DNA from: Mesorhabditis belari
Taxonomy: Eukaryota; Nematoda; Chromadorea; Rhabditida; Rhabditidae
Assembly (NCBI GenBank): GCA_958450365.1
Contig: CAUEEP010000910.1
Span: 310,001 to 374,000 of the forward strand
Direction of reading: 5' to 3'
Length of the DNA: 64,000 nucleotides
Shown here: positions 9,857 through 21,054 of the stretch, in pieces
Layout of the letters: each line of letters begins with the position of its first letter
How positions within the stretch are numbered: position 1 is the first letter of the stretch
The notes under the pieces: model-generated
The model's input: only the letters and a program-made list of their open reading frames with translations
Told to the model about the DNA's origin: nothing
Databases searched by the model: none
Made by a program: the position numbers and the translations under genes

Positions 9857-9937
9857 ACGGTGGACTCGAAACTAGAGAGTGCCTTATATTCTTTGCCTTT
9901 TATTCTAACCCACTGCCACTCCGCCACCATTGCTTCT
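9857..9937 (-). pseudogene. tRNA-Ser-like sequence in the right arm
   Basis: On the minus strand this reads GCAATGGTGGCGGAGTGGCA, then 'GGGTTAGAATAAAAGGCAAAG' and a single B-box-like GTTTCGAGTCC. It mirrors the sequence at 9512-9590 but with one B-box copy. Confidence 0.45.
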
Positions 9938-10225
9938 TCAAGTCTCTGGAAAAATCGGACTGTGATTTTTGAAAGCCCATACAAAACTTTGCACGCTAAT
10001 ACCCTGGGAAATCTGCTTATAAACTCGGGGTGATTCTTGAAAGTTCATACAAACTTTGTACGCTTATAACTTTTGACAGAGTGCTCTATAGCAAAAGCGA
10101 AAAGCAGATTCGGAATCGGCTTTGAATTCTGCGTCGAATGGCACATGTCATTCGGTCACCACACCCAGTTGACATACCCTTGTTAATTCAAAGCCTAAAT
10201 AATATTCGTGAGTCAGTGTAAATCA

Positions 10226-10292
10226 TGAGTCACCGAACCAGGAAGCAAAAAGGCATAGGACGCCCACACTAACCACTAGGCTACGAGGTAGT
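10226..10292 (-). mobile_element. tRNA-derived SINE-like sequence
   Basis: Minus strand: 'CGTAGCCTAGTGGTTAGTG' (A-box-like), 'GGCGTCCTATGCCTTTTTGC', then 'CTGGTTCGGTGACTC' (B-box-like). This is the closest relative of 4945-5022. Confidence 0.5.
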
Positions 10293-10486
10293 TTTCGAGA
10301 GATATTGTAAGTTTGACATTATAAGTGACGTTTGAGAGACATTATAAGCAAATGGACATTAAAAGCTTGACTATGGTGTGCCAGAAATTCAAAAAACCTT
10401 TCAAGAATTATAAACTTTGAGGCCATTTTTAACCCTCTTCCACCCGCCTTAACACATATTTAATTATAATCTTTAGAATCAGAAAA

Positions 10487-10541
10487 AGATTCCAAGCTAG
10501 AGCTCGTTGCGAAAGCCATGGCGGAACTGTGAGCATCGCTA
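10487..10541 (+). pseudogene. Orphan C-type lectin exon fragment
   Basis: Between an acceptor-like CTTTAG and a good donor (GTGAGT) the frame reads 'RFQARARCESHGGTVSIA'. This matches the conserved C-type lectin segment with the Cys and 'GGxLxSI' core, as in exon 3 of the gene at 1330-2879. I found no companion exons on either side. It could be one exon of a gene with very diverged neighbours, but an isolated remnant is more likely. Confidence 0.4.
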
Positions 10542-10729
10542 GTGAGTAAACCTTTTACTCATTCTTTTTTCGACGAGATAAGATTCCTGATAAAAGCAAC
10601 AATACTGCTTTGATCTTGAGTCAAATTTAAGGCATATCTAATCCTTACTTGAATCACAAATCACCTCCTTGAAGACAAGTTTTCGCGGCGAATCAGTTAA
10701 AGCAGCAAATTTGCTTTGTTTGGTAGATG

Positions 10730-11135
10730 ACCATAGCAAGCGTAGCGATCATAGCAAGCGTAACGATCATAGCAAGCGTAGCGATCATAGCAAGCGAGCG
10801 ACATAGCAAGCGAGCGATCATAGCAAGCGTAGCGATCATAGCAAGCGTAGCGATCATAGCAAGCGTAGCGATCATAGCAAGGTAGCGACATAGCAAGCGT
10901 AGCGATCATAGCAAGCGTAGCGATCATAGCAAGCGTAGCGATCAAGCAAGCGTAGCGATCATAGCAAGCGTAGCGATCATAGCAAGGTGACATAGCAAGC
11001 GTAGCGATCATAGCAAGCGTAGCGACCATAGCAAGCGTAGCGACCATAGCAAGCGTAGCGATCATAGCAAGCGTAGCGATCATAGCAAGCGTAGCGATCA
11101 TAGCAAGCGTAGCGATCATAGCAAGCGTAGCAATC
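10730..11135. repeat. 18-bp minisatellite (CGATCATAGCAAGCGTAG)
   Basis: About 22 copies of the 18-bp unit, with a few deleted or altered copies (for example 'GCGAGCGACATAG' and 'GCAAGGTGACATAG'). The array is open on minus (reading MIATLA repeats) only because of its period; it is not a gene. Confidence 0.9.
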
Positions 11136-11816
11136 TCTTTTAATAACTTAAACGTTATGGAAAGTTCATATTTTAAAGCTCTTTGAACAGGAAAATCTTA
11201 TCTCCAATCCATCAACTTTAAATTTGTTTGTTTGTTGAATCTCTTAAAAACATTCCCAAACATCTGATTCACCCATGACTCAAATTTTCTTACTCATCAT
11301 TTTGGAGGGGAAAGATATCTGCCTTGTGCTTACTTTTTGAGCTTACTTTGCCCAAAACTTGAATTTAAACTTGAAAGTTTAGTTCAAGAACAAAGCATCT
11401 AATCGTTTTTATAATTTCAAAGCATCTGTTCTCATCTGAATCTCATCTGAAATCTTTGAATCCACTGATTTGCTATTCCTTTGTGTCTCTTTTCTATTCA
11501 CAGCTTTTTTGTAAGCTTTGCGTGAATAGTTCAACGGATTAACCTTTGAACTAAACTGCAAAAAAAAGTTATCCCAATGTGGTGTAGTGTGAGGAGCGAG
11601 CAAATAAACCAGAGGATCACATTTCACTGGTGGAGAAGAGGGGACTCTTTGTATGACAAGTGGAGAAAGGAATTGGATGGATCGGATTGGAGAGATTTCC
11701 GAGAGTTCCTTCTTTTTCTTTGTTTCTTTGTTTTATCATAGCATTTTTCTACAAACTATGAGTTTCCGATTTTATTTTTATTTGTTTTAAAAAAAAGGAA
11801 ATTATAAAAACTAATG
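11136..11816. other. No gene seen
   Basis: AT-rich sequence with no exon that I can support. The run at 11640-11700 is more GC-rich but has no splice signals. Confidence 0.35.
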
Positions 11817-12357
11817 TATTGGGTTCGTGAATTGACAACTGCCGGACTTTGAACTAAAATTTATTCAACATAAAACCATGAATTCATTCCAAATAATTTC
11901 CATTATTATTGACGACTTCTGCCCATTCTACAGGCAATTTGCGGATTCCTCTTTCGTAGTAGGATTTTGGTTTGTGTGTGAGACAAGTGTGAGACTCAAA
12001 AATGGAGAACTGGAGATGTCCGATAGAGAGTTTGAGCACTTTCTTCAAAAGAAACCCATTTTGGTGTCAATAGAAAAGTTGTAGAGAATCAAAAATTAGG
12101 CTTATAGCCAAATTTCCAAAAAGATACACTTAGTAGTTTCACTTAAAATGCAAATTTTGTTGCAAGTTTTGTGAAAATTCGTAAATTTCGCATTTCTTGA
12201 AAACCAGTTTTTGAATGGTTCTGAAAATTAGGATATAAGCTTGATTTTTGATTCTCTACAACTTTCCCATTGACACCAAAATGGGTTTCTTTGGAAGAAA
12301 GTGCTCAAACTGTCACATATGACAATAGCCCGTAGTTTTCAATTCACCAATCCAATA
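11817..12357 (-). mobile_element. Mariner-derived MITE, family A, copy 1
   Basis: Terminal inverted repeats ATTGGGTTCGTGAATTGACA and its complement are flanked by TA. On the minus strand next to the left end the frame 'SYYERGIRKLPVEWAEVV' with 'NNNGNYLE' and a stop is the C-terminal end of a mariner transposase. The middle, with 'CACCAAAATGGGTTTCTTT' on both sides of a core, is internal-deletion sequence. Other copies: 15901-16439, 31155-31691, 43094-43638. Confidence 0.85.
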
Positions 12358-12649
12358 ATTCAAAAATGTCATTCCAAAATTTCTCATCATTTGGAATTTT
12401 TTGGTCATTTCGCTTCATCTTTTCACTTTAGTTATTTACCTTTTATTTTCATTCACATTTCTTTTAGAAAAGAACCGAAAAGCATTCACAAATTCGTGTG
12501 GACTGTGATCCATTTCCATGGATCAGTGAAACAAAGAACCGAATCCAAAAAATGTTGCTCAAAGAATTCCATTGATTTTAGAAAAATCTTACTAAAGCTT
12601 TGAAATTCGACTTTATCCAAAGGATTCTTTTGGATTTCAAATCAAAATC

Positions 12650-12750
12650 TATTTAAATTCAATTCAAATTCAATTCAAATTCTATTCTATTCAAATTCTA
12701 TTCTATTCAAATTCTATTCAAATTCAATTCAAATTCAATTCAAACGAAAT
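12650..12750. repeat. AATTC-rich simple repeat
   Basis: About ten copies of 'ATTCAAATTC/ATTCAATTC' words. No other function visible. Confidence 0.8.
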
Positions 12751-12965
12751 TTCACAACTTCTAATTCGGTTTCCTTTTGACAATTCTGTTTGTTTGTAAT
12801 TCTATTTCTTTTTCACAACAAAAAAGAGTTGATCGAAAGATATTGGACCAGAAAAAAGCAAAACGCCATTGACTAAAGACTTTTGACTGACTAACTAGGA
12901 AAAATAAACAACAAAAATTTGAAAAGCTTTAGAAATTCAGATATAATCCTTTTCTACTCTCGTAA

Positions 12966-13537
12966 AAACCGTATTCTCTCTAATAGTAGTGCACCCTGAG
13001 CGTTCCCTCAACTCCTCGAAATCTCGAAAAGCGCAAGAACACTGTCAAACTTTGCTAGAGTACCTAATTTGGTCACTTTGTGTAGGTCTTTGTGTAGGTA
13101 CTGTCACTTCGTGCAAAATTTTATCCTACTCAAAACAGAGCAGCCAACTTTCGACTTTTCAGATTACCGTTTTCTCTCTAATAGTAGTGCACCCTAAGCG
13201 CTGCCTAAATTGCTCGAAGCTTCCCTTAAGCTGGCGATCTTCCCTCCTTAATTCCAGCTTACGTTGGGGATCTTCCCAAACTTGATCACCATATTCTCTC
13301 TAATAGTAGTGCACTCTGAGCGCTGCCTAAATTGAGCTAATAGTAGTGCGTCGCCAAAATTGCTCGAAATCTCGAGAGCCGCTTATCAGAACCTATCGAT
13401 GTGGGGTCGGAAAATGTAGCTGACGATGAGATCTAGTGCGGGATTAAAGTGTTGAGCTTCTGGGAAACTTAGAAACCGTAAAATCGGCATCAACTCGGCT
13501 CGCTTGGGTGCACTACTATTAGAGACAATACGGTATT
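12966..13537. mobile_element. Cluster of Tc5/pogo-like MITE ends
   Basis: The left end ACCGTATTCTCTCTAATAG and the right end CTATTAGAGACAATACGGT form inverted repeats. Further internal copies of 'CTCTCTAATAGTAGTGCACC' followed by a 'TGAGCGCTGCCTAAATTG' block lie at about 13168, 13290 and 13338. It looks like nested or tandem insertions of one short element. Confidence 0.65.
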
Positions 13538-13539
13538 TG

Positions 13540-14140
13540 GCCCAGACATCAATTCTATTATACCCCGCGAAATTAGCGTTATTAAAATTTGCCTATTCCC
13601 AGTTTTCATCGAGAACTTTTCACCATTTTCACGACGAAACTGTTCATTGAATGAGTTTCGTCGTGAAAAACGTTCATTGAAACGCACGAAAACGAAGAAA
13701 TTTTCATTGAACTTTGACCCTCATTTCATCGAATAAACAAAGCTTTCAAGTTTATTATATCTTATTTTTATTTCACTTCTTTTTCTTTCAAAGGGCATCA
13801 TCTAAAAGCTATTTTCTCCTTTTTTTTCCCCAAACCGAATAAACAATTTTTGTTTTCCTCTTTATTTTTTCATTTCTCTTGAAAATCTCGATATTACACT
13901 GCCCTTTTTCGTTTATCTTTTTGATTTTTTGAGAATTTCAAAAGATTTTCTGAAGTCTGGTGAGATTTTTGAATGTTCTGAAAAGGTTTTTTCATTAATT
14001 TTTGGAGCAGACGAAGAGAAATCGCAAAATTCTTGATCTTTTCTTACATTTTCAACTCTTATATCAACTTTTTTCTACGATCTATTTAGCTAATTTTCAG
14101 AATTGATTGAGAAAAATTGATTGTCCTCCGCGGCAAGGCA
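13540..14140. other. No gene; short inverted 'CGTTCATTGAA' motifs
   Basis: Around 13600-13710 the words 'TTCATCGAGAA', 'TTTCGTCGTGAAAA' and 'GTTCATTGAAACG' form small inverted repeats. The remainder is AT-rich without exons. Confidence 0.4.
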
Positions 14141-14147
14141 AGGCAAG

Positions 14148-14228
14148 GCCAATCTATCCTCTTTCTCTGTCCAATCTATCCTCTTTCTCTAGTCCAATCT
14201 ATCCTCTTTCTCTGTCCAATCTATCCCC
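14148..14228. repeat. Short tandem repeat (CCAATCTATCCTCTTTCTCT)
   Basis: About three and a half copies of a 23-24-bp unit, preceded by 'GGCAAGGCAAGGCAAGGCC'. Confidence 0.8.
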
Positions 14229-14600
14229 GAAAGTCTCGTTTCTGAATCATCCCGTAGATTCGTCGAATTCGAAATTCGAATTCGACGAAATTCGAAGAAA
14301 TTCGAACAAACGCATAAGGAAATAACTTTGCTTAGCCCCAAAATATTCAAATCCAAGACAGCAATCCCGATATTTTGATACCAAGCACACTGTCCGTTAA
14401 ACTATCTAGATATTTAGCGATTGATCTTGCCTCATCCTTAGATTGTCCATTCGTTCGCCTCTTTGGAAAATCTCATCTTTGAATCGTCATCATTTTTTTC
14501 AGACGATATAAACACTCACTGTAACACAGGTGTGCCTGGGAAAATTGGGCATCAAACTTCAAAGCAAAAACAAAAACCCCCAAAAGTAAGAGTAAGAGTC

Positions 14601-14722
14601 TACAGGGTGCGCCAAAAAAAGTTCTGTCACCTCTCTAAGGTTGGCCAAAGCTCAAAAGTTGATTGGTATTTGCCTTAAAATCTATAAACAGTGAGGTGGC
14701 AAAACTTTTGGCGCACTCTGTA
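14601..14722. mobile_element. Compact mariner-type MITE (about 120 bp)
   Basis: The ends TACAGGGTGCGCCAAAAAAA and the complement of TTTTGGCGCACTCTGTA are inverted repeats of about 30 bases flanked by TA, with only about 60 bases between them. The 'ACAGGGTG' terminus is typical of mariner-like elements. Confidence 0.75.
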
Positions 14723-14727
14723 GTCTG

Positions 14728-15090
14728 ACCGTGGCTGACCAGAGCTGGAGTCTGACTGTGCCTGACCAGAGCTGGAGTCTGACTGTGCCTGACAAAGGCC
14801 TTTGGGTCACTTTGGGTCGGTTAAGAAGCCAGACCTGGACCTGGGTTTTAGTTTGGCACCGTTCACCAATTCAGGGTCCGGTTGGAAGAATCCTGTTCAA
14901 AAGCACAGAAGGAATAGTCTAGTTTGGCCTTGCTTGACCAGAGGGACATCGAAATTTCTGAGAAGCCAGGCATGGGCCTGGGCTCTAGTCTGGTTCAGTT
15001 ATAGATTTAGGGCCTAGCTAGAAGAACTCAAAAGCAAAAGCCAAAAGGGAAACTTGGCTCTTGAAGAGCTTTCTTGAAACTGTCTGAACA
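14728..15090. repeat. Imperfect repeats of 'CTGACTGTGCCTGACCAGAG'
   Basis: Three close copies lie at 14728-14790. Longer diverged segments follow that share 'AAGCCAG.C.TGG.CCTGGG', suggesting a duplicated block (14820-14880 versus 14970-15020). No exon was recognised. Confidence 0.5.
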
Positions 15091-15511
15091 TTGAACTGGC
15101 CTTGTCTCGTCACTAGACCAATCTACTCGTCACTAGACCATGGGAAAGTCGCCTTTCTGAATCAGACACCCTTTCTTCATCCAAACTCTTTTCAACACGA
15201 TTCCAATCTTTTCCTTTTTCCACCTGTCCATCGATATGTACAAAAGTGTTTGCGCTTGCTCAACGAGCCTTTTTTGGTCCTTTTATTCGATTTTCATACT
15301 GCTAAGAGGCACGTTTTTTATTCGTTTTTACCGCCCACCCAAAATTTTGAGTTCAAATTCACTTTCTACTTTCTTGAAGTATTAAGTTGTTACAAATCGA
15401 TCTTCGAACTTGAGCTTTTACAATCAAAAAGTGACTTTTGTTCATCTTTTGACTCAAAAACTGATCGCATCATAAGTTTATACCAGTTTGACTATGTTGA
15501 AATTGAATTTC

Positions 15512-15564
15512 TTTCAACCAAAAGATCATTTTTTAGCTCAAAAATGATCTTTTGGTTGAAAGAT
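15512..15564. repeat. Perfect hairpin (CTTTCAACCAAAAGATCATT)
   Basis: CTTTCAACCAAAAGATCATT is followed after a short loop by its full reverse complement. The arms are about 22 bases. Confidence 0.8.
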
Positions 15565-15900
15565 CTTTGAAGTTTCACGAGTCATTGATTACAAACCTGT
15601 CTCAGTCCTTGCTGAGTCAATGCTGAACTGCTGAACATTCCAAGTATTTCATCCCCTTGATTCGTTGAGATGAGATTCATCGCCTTGATTCGTTGACCCT
15701 GAGAAATGATGAGGAATAGTTGTGACTGGTCATTAGCATGATTGTGTTTGTGTTTTCATTAGCATGATTGTTTTTTGGTGGTACTTTGCGTTCGAAAAGC
15801 GCAAGCATACCCGTTCGAGCGCACCAATCTCTTCAGAAATCAGGGCGCTGTTGTGAGAAAAAAACCCTGTACACCAGAAAGGATTTGTTTACAGTTTTTG

Positions 15901-16439
15901 TATTGGGTTGGTGAATTGAAAACTGCGGGCTATTGTCATATGTGAGAGTTTGAGCACTTTCCTCAAAAGAAACCCATTTTGGTGTCAATAGAAAAGTTGT
16001 AGAGAATCAAAAATCAAGCTTATATCCAAATTTTCGGAACGATTCAAAAAGTGGTTTTCAAGAAGTGCCAAGTTTAAGAAAGAAATGCCAAATTTTCACA
16101 AAACTTGCATTTTAAGCGAAACTAGTAAGTGTATCTTTTTGGAAATTTGGCTATATGCCTAATTTTTGATTCTCTACAACTTTTCTATTGACACCAAAAT
16201 GGGTTTCTTTTGAAGAAAGTGCTCAAACTCTATCGGACATCTCCAGTCCTCCATTTTCGAGTCTCACACTTGTCTCACACACAAACCAAAATCCTACTAC
16301 GAAAGAGGAATCCGCAAATTGCCTGTAAAATGGGCAGAAGTCGTCAATAATAATGGAAATTATTTGGGATGAATTGATGGTTTTAAGTTGAATAAATTTT
16401 AGTTCAAAGTCCCGCAGTTTTCAATTCGCCAATCTAATA
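15901..16439 (+). mobile_element. Mariner-derived MITE, family A, copy 2
   Basis: Ends ATTGGGTTGGTGAATTGAAA and the matching complement, flanked by TA. On plus, the right part encodes the transposase C-terminus '[18 protein letters not shown]' and 'NNNGNYLG', then a stop. The rest of the transposase gene has been deleted. A 37-bp sequence just to the right (about 16458-16495) also follows copy 3. Confidence 0.85.
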
Positions 16440-16542
16440 GATCAAATTAGGATAAAATCTAATCCTTGACTTGATCTGGTCAGGCTAACAGCAGCCCAAA
16501 TCCAGCCAAATAACTGAATACCTTTAAAGCAAAGAAGGTGAC

Positions 16543-16628
16543 TATTGGATTGGTGAATTGAAAACTGCGGGCGATTGTCATATGTGAGAGTGTGAGCACT
16601 TTCTTCAAAAGAAGACCCATTTTGGATT
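16543..16628. mobile_element. Mariner family A end fragment
   Basis: Only the left terminus and about 80 bases survive (ATTGGATTGGTGAATTGAAA ... AGACCCATTTTGG). It sits about 100 bp from the right end of copy 2. Confidence 0.75.
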
Positions 16629-16629
16629 T

Positions 16630-17527
16630 CCTTCAGACCAAAGCAAAACTAAGTTTCGTTTTTCTTTTTGCTTCTTTGTTTAATGATATTTTGAAATTCG
16701 GAATTTCAAATTCAAGATATTCAAATTCAAATTTCAAAATTCAAATTCAAAATATTCAAATTCAAATTTTAAATTCAAAATTTCATTGTTTATGTTAAAA
16801 TGGAAAACATTGATTTAAAGGAAATTCTAAAAAATCAAGATTGATCAGTTTTTTATTCATTTTAAACCTATGACCAACCCTTTTCTACGATCAAACCTAA
16901 AATTTCCCTGGAAAATCATTCACAGAACTTTTGACTTTGCACTTCTTTTCCTTTTGGACAACGCTTTCTAAAGGACAAGTCGTCATCAGGTCAAAGAAAA
17001 TAAATTATCACCGCAAAATGTCTAATCTCTCTCTCTCTCTCTCTCTTTCTTTTCTCACTTTCATCTCATCACTTTCACCCAATCTTCCATAGATAGCCCA
17101 AAAAAAATAAGGAAACCCTTCTCTTCTGGAAAAAAAAAATGCTTCCGGTTTTGGGATACAAGTCAAAAAACAAATTTTTGATACTTTTTAGCATTTTTTT
17201 TTTGACAATTTTTGTGATCTTTGTAAAAAATTGATTTCGATTTCGATTATTTAGTATTAATCGATTCCAAAATGTCCCGAGATTATTTAGATTAGCTCAG
17301 ATTTAGTTTGACGTTTTGATTGAATGTTTGAAATAAGGAAAATGGAAATAAGCTTCGTTTAGTTTAGGGTTTTGGGTGAATAATTGGGTTAGAATAACGA
17401 AATAACCGTTTGATATCAAAATCTTGATAGTTCGAATCCAATATAGTCCTTGAAAAGCTGAGATTTAGTTGCTATGCTTGATATGCTAACCAAAATCAAC
17501 TCCCTAACCTACAGTCTATTCCAGATG
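16630..17527. other. No gene seen; AT-rich simple sequence and a (CT)n run
   Basis: 16690-16780 holds 'ATTCAAATTCAAAATATTC' low-complexity repeats. 17026-17052 is a pure CT microsatellite. No exon signals were identified. Confidence 0.45.
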
Positions 17528-17617
17528 GCCACTTTGCCCGATCAGGCTCTCCAAATTGACGTTTACAACGAGATCCCCACTCAAACGAGCCTATCGATTC
17601 TCTTTTATTTGAAGTTT
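17528..17617 (+). CDS. Exon-like short frame after a splice acceptor, gene not identified
   Basis: A TCTATTCCAG acceptor is followed at once by ATG. The frame MATLPDQALQIDVYNEIPTQ continues with TSLSILFYLKF and a stop. Codon choice (GCC, CCC, GAC, AAC, ATC) is unlike the AT-rich background. An ATG right behind an acceptor is how nematode spliced-leader sites often look, so this may be a 5' exon whose partners I did not find, or a small peptide frame by chance. Confidence 0.25.
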
Positions 17618-18114
17618 TGATTGAATGCGTTTTCTAAAGGAGAACAACTTTCGAATTACCATTTTTTCAATTTATCAATCAATCTCTTAACCAATCTATC
17701 TTGTTTCTATTTTTATCCAATCGTCAACCTTTCTAATTAGCAAAAGATAACAAGATAGATTGGAAAAAAAGCCAAAATAAGATTACAGTAGCTTTTTGAA
17801 CGATTAGAAACTTTAGGAAATGAGAACACAAAGAATAACCAAGCGAATCCATTCATTTTTTTTTTGATTACCTCCAAAGAATTGTGGCTGAAAATTGCCC
17901 TTTCATCATTGGAGTCCATATTCTCCTTTTGAACACTTTAATGATTGCCTTTTTACTTATTTTCTTACTTTTTACTTACCCTAAAGTCTCGAGTATAAGT
18001 TCTGCCTTAATTTACATTCGCTTTAACTGCTTTGAATTTCTTTTTGTTGGGTTTTTATACATTTTTATTGTTATATAAGCGTTATTGTTATTATTATTGT
18101 TCTTGGAGCGCGGG

Positions 18115-18236
18115 ATACTACAGGGTGACAGCCTATCACCATTGCTATTTGTTATGTGCATGGATACATCCAGACGATAGTGTTGAAGAAGACGCTGGAA
18201 AGCATCTCTTTCGACCGTCGACGTGGACTTTGGCCG
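18115..18236 (+). pseudogene. Non-LTR reverse-transcriptase fragment
   Basis: The plus frame ILQGDSLSPLLFVMCMD is the conserved RT block found in LINE-type reverse transcriptases (QGDxLSPLLF). It ends in a stop 21 codons after it starts, and no other RT motif is present. Downstream, the 21-bp minisatellite begins inside sequence that continues this GC-rich fragment. Confidence 0.7.
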
Positions 18237-18384
18237 GATGAAGAGGCCAGGGAGGGCCATGAAGAGGCCAGGGAGGGCCATGAAGAGGCCAGGGAGGGCC
18301 ATGAAGAGGCCAGGGAGGGCCATGAAGAGGCCAGGGAGGGCCATGAAGAGGCCAGGGAGGGCCATGAAGAGGCCAGGGAGGGAT
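18237..18384. repeat. 21-bp GC-rich minisatellite
   Basis: Seven nearly identical copies of GAAGAGGCCAGGGAGGGCCAT. The period keeps frames open on both strands, giving EEAREGH-like or WPLHGPP-like repeats, but there is no gene structure around it. The homogeneity suggests recent expansion. Confidence 0.9.
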
Positions 18385-18520
18385 CCATAAGACTGAGCAC
18401 CGGAGAGGAGCAGGGCGGACGCGCCGAGCCACGCCCGGAGCAACAAATAACAGCATAAAATTGCTGTAACCCTTAATAAATTTACTTCTATTAGTGTTCT
18501 TAAAAAGCAAAAAAGTTATG

Positions 18521-18595
18521 CTGCAGCGGGGTTCGAACCCTCGACACACCGCACCGGAGACAGCCGTCAATTTGCATGCGAAAACCAAACAGAAC
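18521..18595 (-). pseudogene. tRNA-like 3' half
   Basis: On minus the sequence 'GAGGGTTCGAACCCCGC' is a perfect T arm with a consensus B box. It is preceded by 'GACGGCTGTCTCCGG' but no pairing acceptor stem or convincing D arm is found. Probably a tRNA-derived repeat. Confidence 0.4.
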
Positions 18596-19074
18596 CTATA
18601 CTCGCGACTTTAGGGTACTTTTTACTTACTTTTTACTTATTTTCTTACTTTTTACTTATTCCCACACATTTATTTACCCTCTTTTTTTTCCAATTCATGG
18701 AATTTCCTTTTCTTTTCTTTTGGCTTTTCTTTTTTCAGCGATTTTTAAGCGACTAAATTCCCGAGAATTACATTTCCATCTCTCGAAGCTTTTCCGGCTA
18801 TTTGCTTGATGGTAAATCTGAAAAAATCTTTTTTCTTTTATTAGCATCATTACCGGGAAAAGTTTCTAATGTTTTTTTAAGTTCTAGGCTTTAAAACGTC
18901 AACACTCGAGGAGCTCAAAGGTTTTTTACCAGCTTCCTTGCCGAAAAATGTCTGAAATTGAAGAGAAACCAAGTCTCAAACATGAATTTTCAGCCAGTAT
19001 TTCTTGCAAATCGTCCAAGAATTTCTTTCCAAAGTTCAAAGTCACAAAAAATCCTTTACTAGTGATAAAAAGAT

Positions 19075-19659
19075 TACCGTAAATACTGTAATAGTACCCA
19101 GCCCCATAATGACGGTGCGGAGTGTTGCGTAGTCTAGCTTTGAACGCGTTTTTCTCGAGACTGGTTTATGCTACAATGCGCGCTTAGGTATCACAAAATA
19201 GCTGAAATTCAGGGCTATTTTTTACCAAAGATGCAAGTTGCAGTCTAGAGCTTAAAGCTAGAGCTAGAGCTTCACCGAACTTTTAAGTGCTTAAGGCTGA
19301 AACACACACCTTTTGAACACACCAAACACAAATCTCAACAGGCATATTTTTGGCAAAGAAGCGGAGGTAGGTACCATAGACTAAATAGGTACCGTAAATA
19401 CTGTAATAAACCCCATCCCCATAATGACGGTGCGGAGTGTTGCGTAGGCTAGCTTTGAACGAGTTTTTCTTGACACTGGTTTATGCTACAATGCTCGCTT
19501 AGATATCAAAAAATAGCCCTCAGTTTCAGCTATTTTTTGATACCAAAGACGTATTTTTTGAAAGTACGGGCGCTTTGAAAAAAATGAAATACTAAAAAAC
19601 TTTTGCGACTACGCGACTGTACGAGGGGAGGATGGGGTACTATTACAGTATTTACGGTA
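19075..19659. mobile_element. Two 'TACCGTAAATACTGTAATA' MITE copies in tandem
   Basis: A partial copy starts at 19075. A complete copy of about 270 bp runs from 19390 to 19659, with inverted ends ACCGTAAATACTGTAATA and TATTACAGTATTTACGGT. Both share the inner block 'ATAATGACGGTGCGGAGTGT'. The termini resemble the Tc5/pogo-like family at 402-1071. Confidence 0.75.
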
Positions 19660-21050
19660 AGTCTTTTCTGAAACTCCTTTTAAAAGACTTCAAGCCATTC
19701 AGTTACCAAGTTTACTTAATATCGAAGTAAATGCATCCATTCTAACACACTTGGCTTCTCCTTTTCTTCTCAATTTCCCATTTTTCCTCAGCTTTTTGTC
19801 TTTAGTGTTCGATTATACCATTTTTGGTACTTTTTGGTACTTTTTCATACTCTCATTCCCCATTTTATCTAAACCATAAAAACGTTCTTAAGTTTTTCTC
19901 TACATAAAGAGCTCACTTTTCACTGAAAAACCCCATTTGCCTTGAACTTAACTTTTCTGCATTTAAATTTTCATAGATTTGTTGATTTCCTGAGATTTCC
20001 TCTGATTCTCAGAGGAAATCTCACGACTTTTTAGCAACTTTTTAATTTTTTAGCAACTTTTCAACCTTTTAGCAAGTTCTATATGCAAAAACTCAAGAAA
20101 GAGCCGAAACTCGTGCAATTGATAGGCCAGATTGTTGACCCTCGACCGGCTTGCACGCGCAAAAGGCCAAAAGATCAAAGGTGAACGTCGCCTCACTTCA
20201 CTCTATCAAGCAAATACAACTCTCATTGAAAAAAAGACGAAGAAACCTCAATAGCCTGAGGCTTTCTTTTTTGTTTCTCGAGTAATTCCTCCTCTCATTT
20301 CCCCCTTATCCCTTTCCCCTCATTTGCCCGTTTCTCTTCTTTCCCCTCTCTCATCCAATCTCTTCAGATTGATCGTCAATTTTGCGCTTCTTTCCCTTCG
20401 AATTTACTCGGGATTTATTTGTGTCGTGTTTGGTTTTACAAACATTACAAACAAACATCTTATTTGACGCCTTATATACGTTTTTGAACAAGGAAATTTA
20501 ATTGAAATTTCATTGAAATTTAGAAGAAAATAAAATAGGAATTTTGGAATTTGAAATTGTTTGGTTGCAAGATTATTTATTTATTGTATCTTGCAAGATT
20601 GCAAGGCACAATGTTTCACAAAATCTTAAATATCTGATGTAGCTTCTCAAGCTTCTCAAGCTTCTTTTTCTGTTTCAAAACTGTCTTTATTCTTAAGCTT
20701 TCTAGGTAGATCTTTCTAGATTTTTTGCTTTTTTATTTCTTTCTAGATCTAAATTATCCTTTTCTAAAAGCTTTTTTTAATTCCCGAGCTTTTTTTCTGC
20801 TTCAAAAATCCCTTGAAATCTCTGGTAAACAAAAATATTGACAAGAATTTGGAAAAGAAACTGCTGAAAAAGAAAGGAACATGTAATCTAGCACCAGCAA
20901 ATTGAGGGTGCAATTTCTTTGAGATTTTCTTCTAAATCTAATTTCAAAACAAAACTGTAACAAATCTATCTTTTCATATGATATTAGGTTGAGGAGAAAG
21001 TTCTGAATCAGCTGCGAAAAATTCAATTTTTATGCATTTTTATGCAGATT
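19660..21050. other. No gene seen
   Basis: AT-rich sequence. A GC-richer patch at 20130-20210 has no clear splice borders. The minus-strand frame at 20802-21026 shares a short repeat (TTTTTCGCAGCTGA) with 21.7 and 22.0 kb and is not a convincing gene. Confidence 0.4.
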
Positions 21051-21054
21051 TCAT

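Larger units (their letters stand above)
9245..10170. mobile_element. Long palindromic element carrying a tRNA-Ser-like sequence in each arm
   Basis: The left arm begins CAACTGGGTATGGTGGTCAA and the right arm ends with the matching CACACCCAGTTG. In between, both arms carry the blocks 'GCACTCTGTCAAAAGTTATAAGCG', 'AAAAATCACAGTCCGATTTTT' and a tRNA-like sequence, in mirror order. The centre (about 9600-9830) is unpaired. A related single arm at 35930-36700 carries a large minisatellite. Confidence 0.75.

Noticed and set aside
10693..11119. Long minus-strand frames of MIATLA repeats as a gene
   Set aside because: They are the 18-bp minisatellite read in frame; no splice sites, start context or non-repeat coding sequence.
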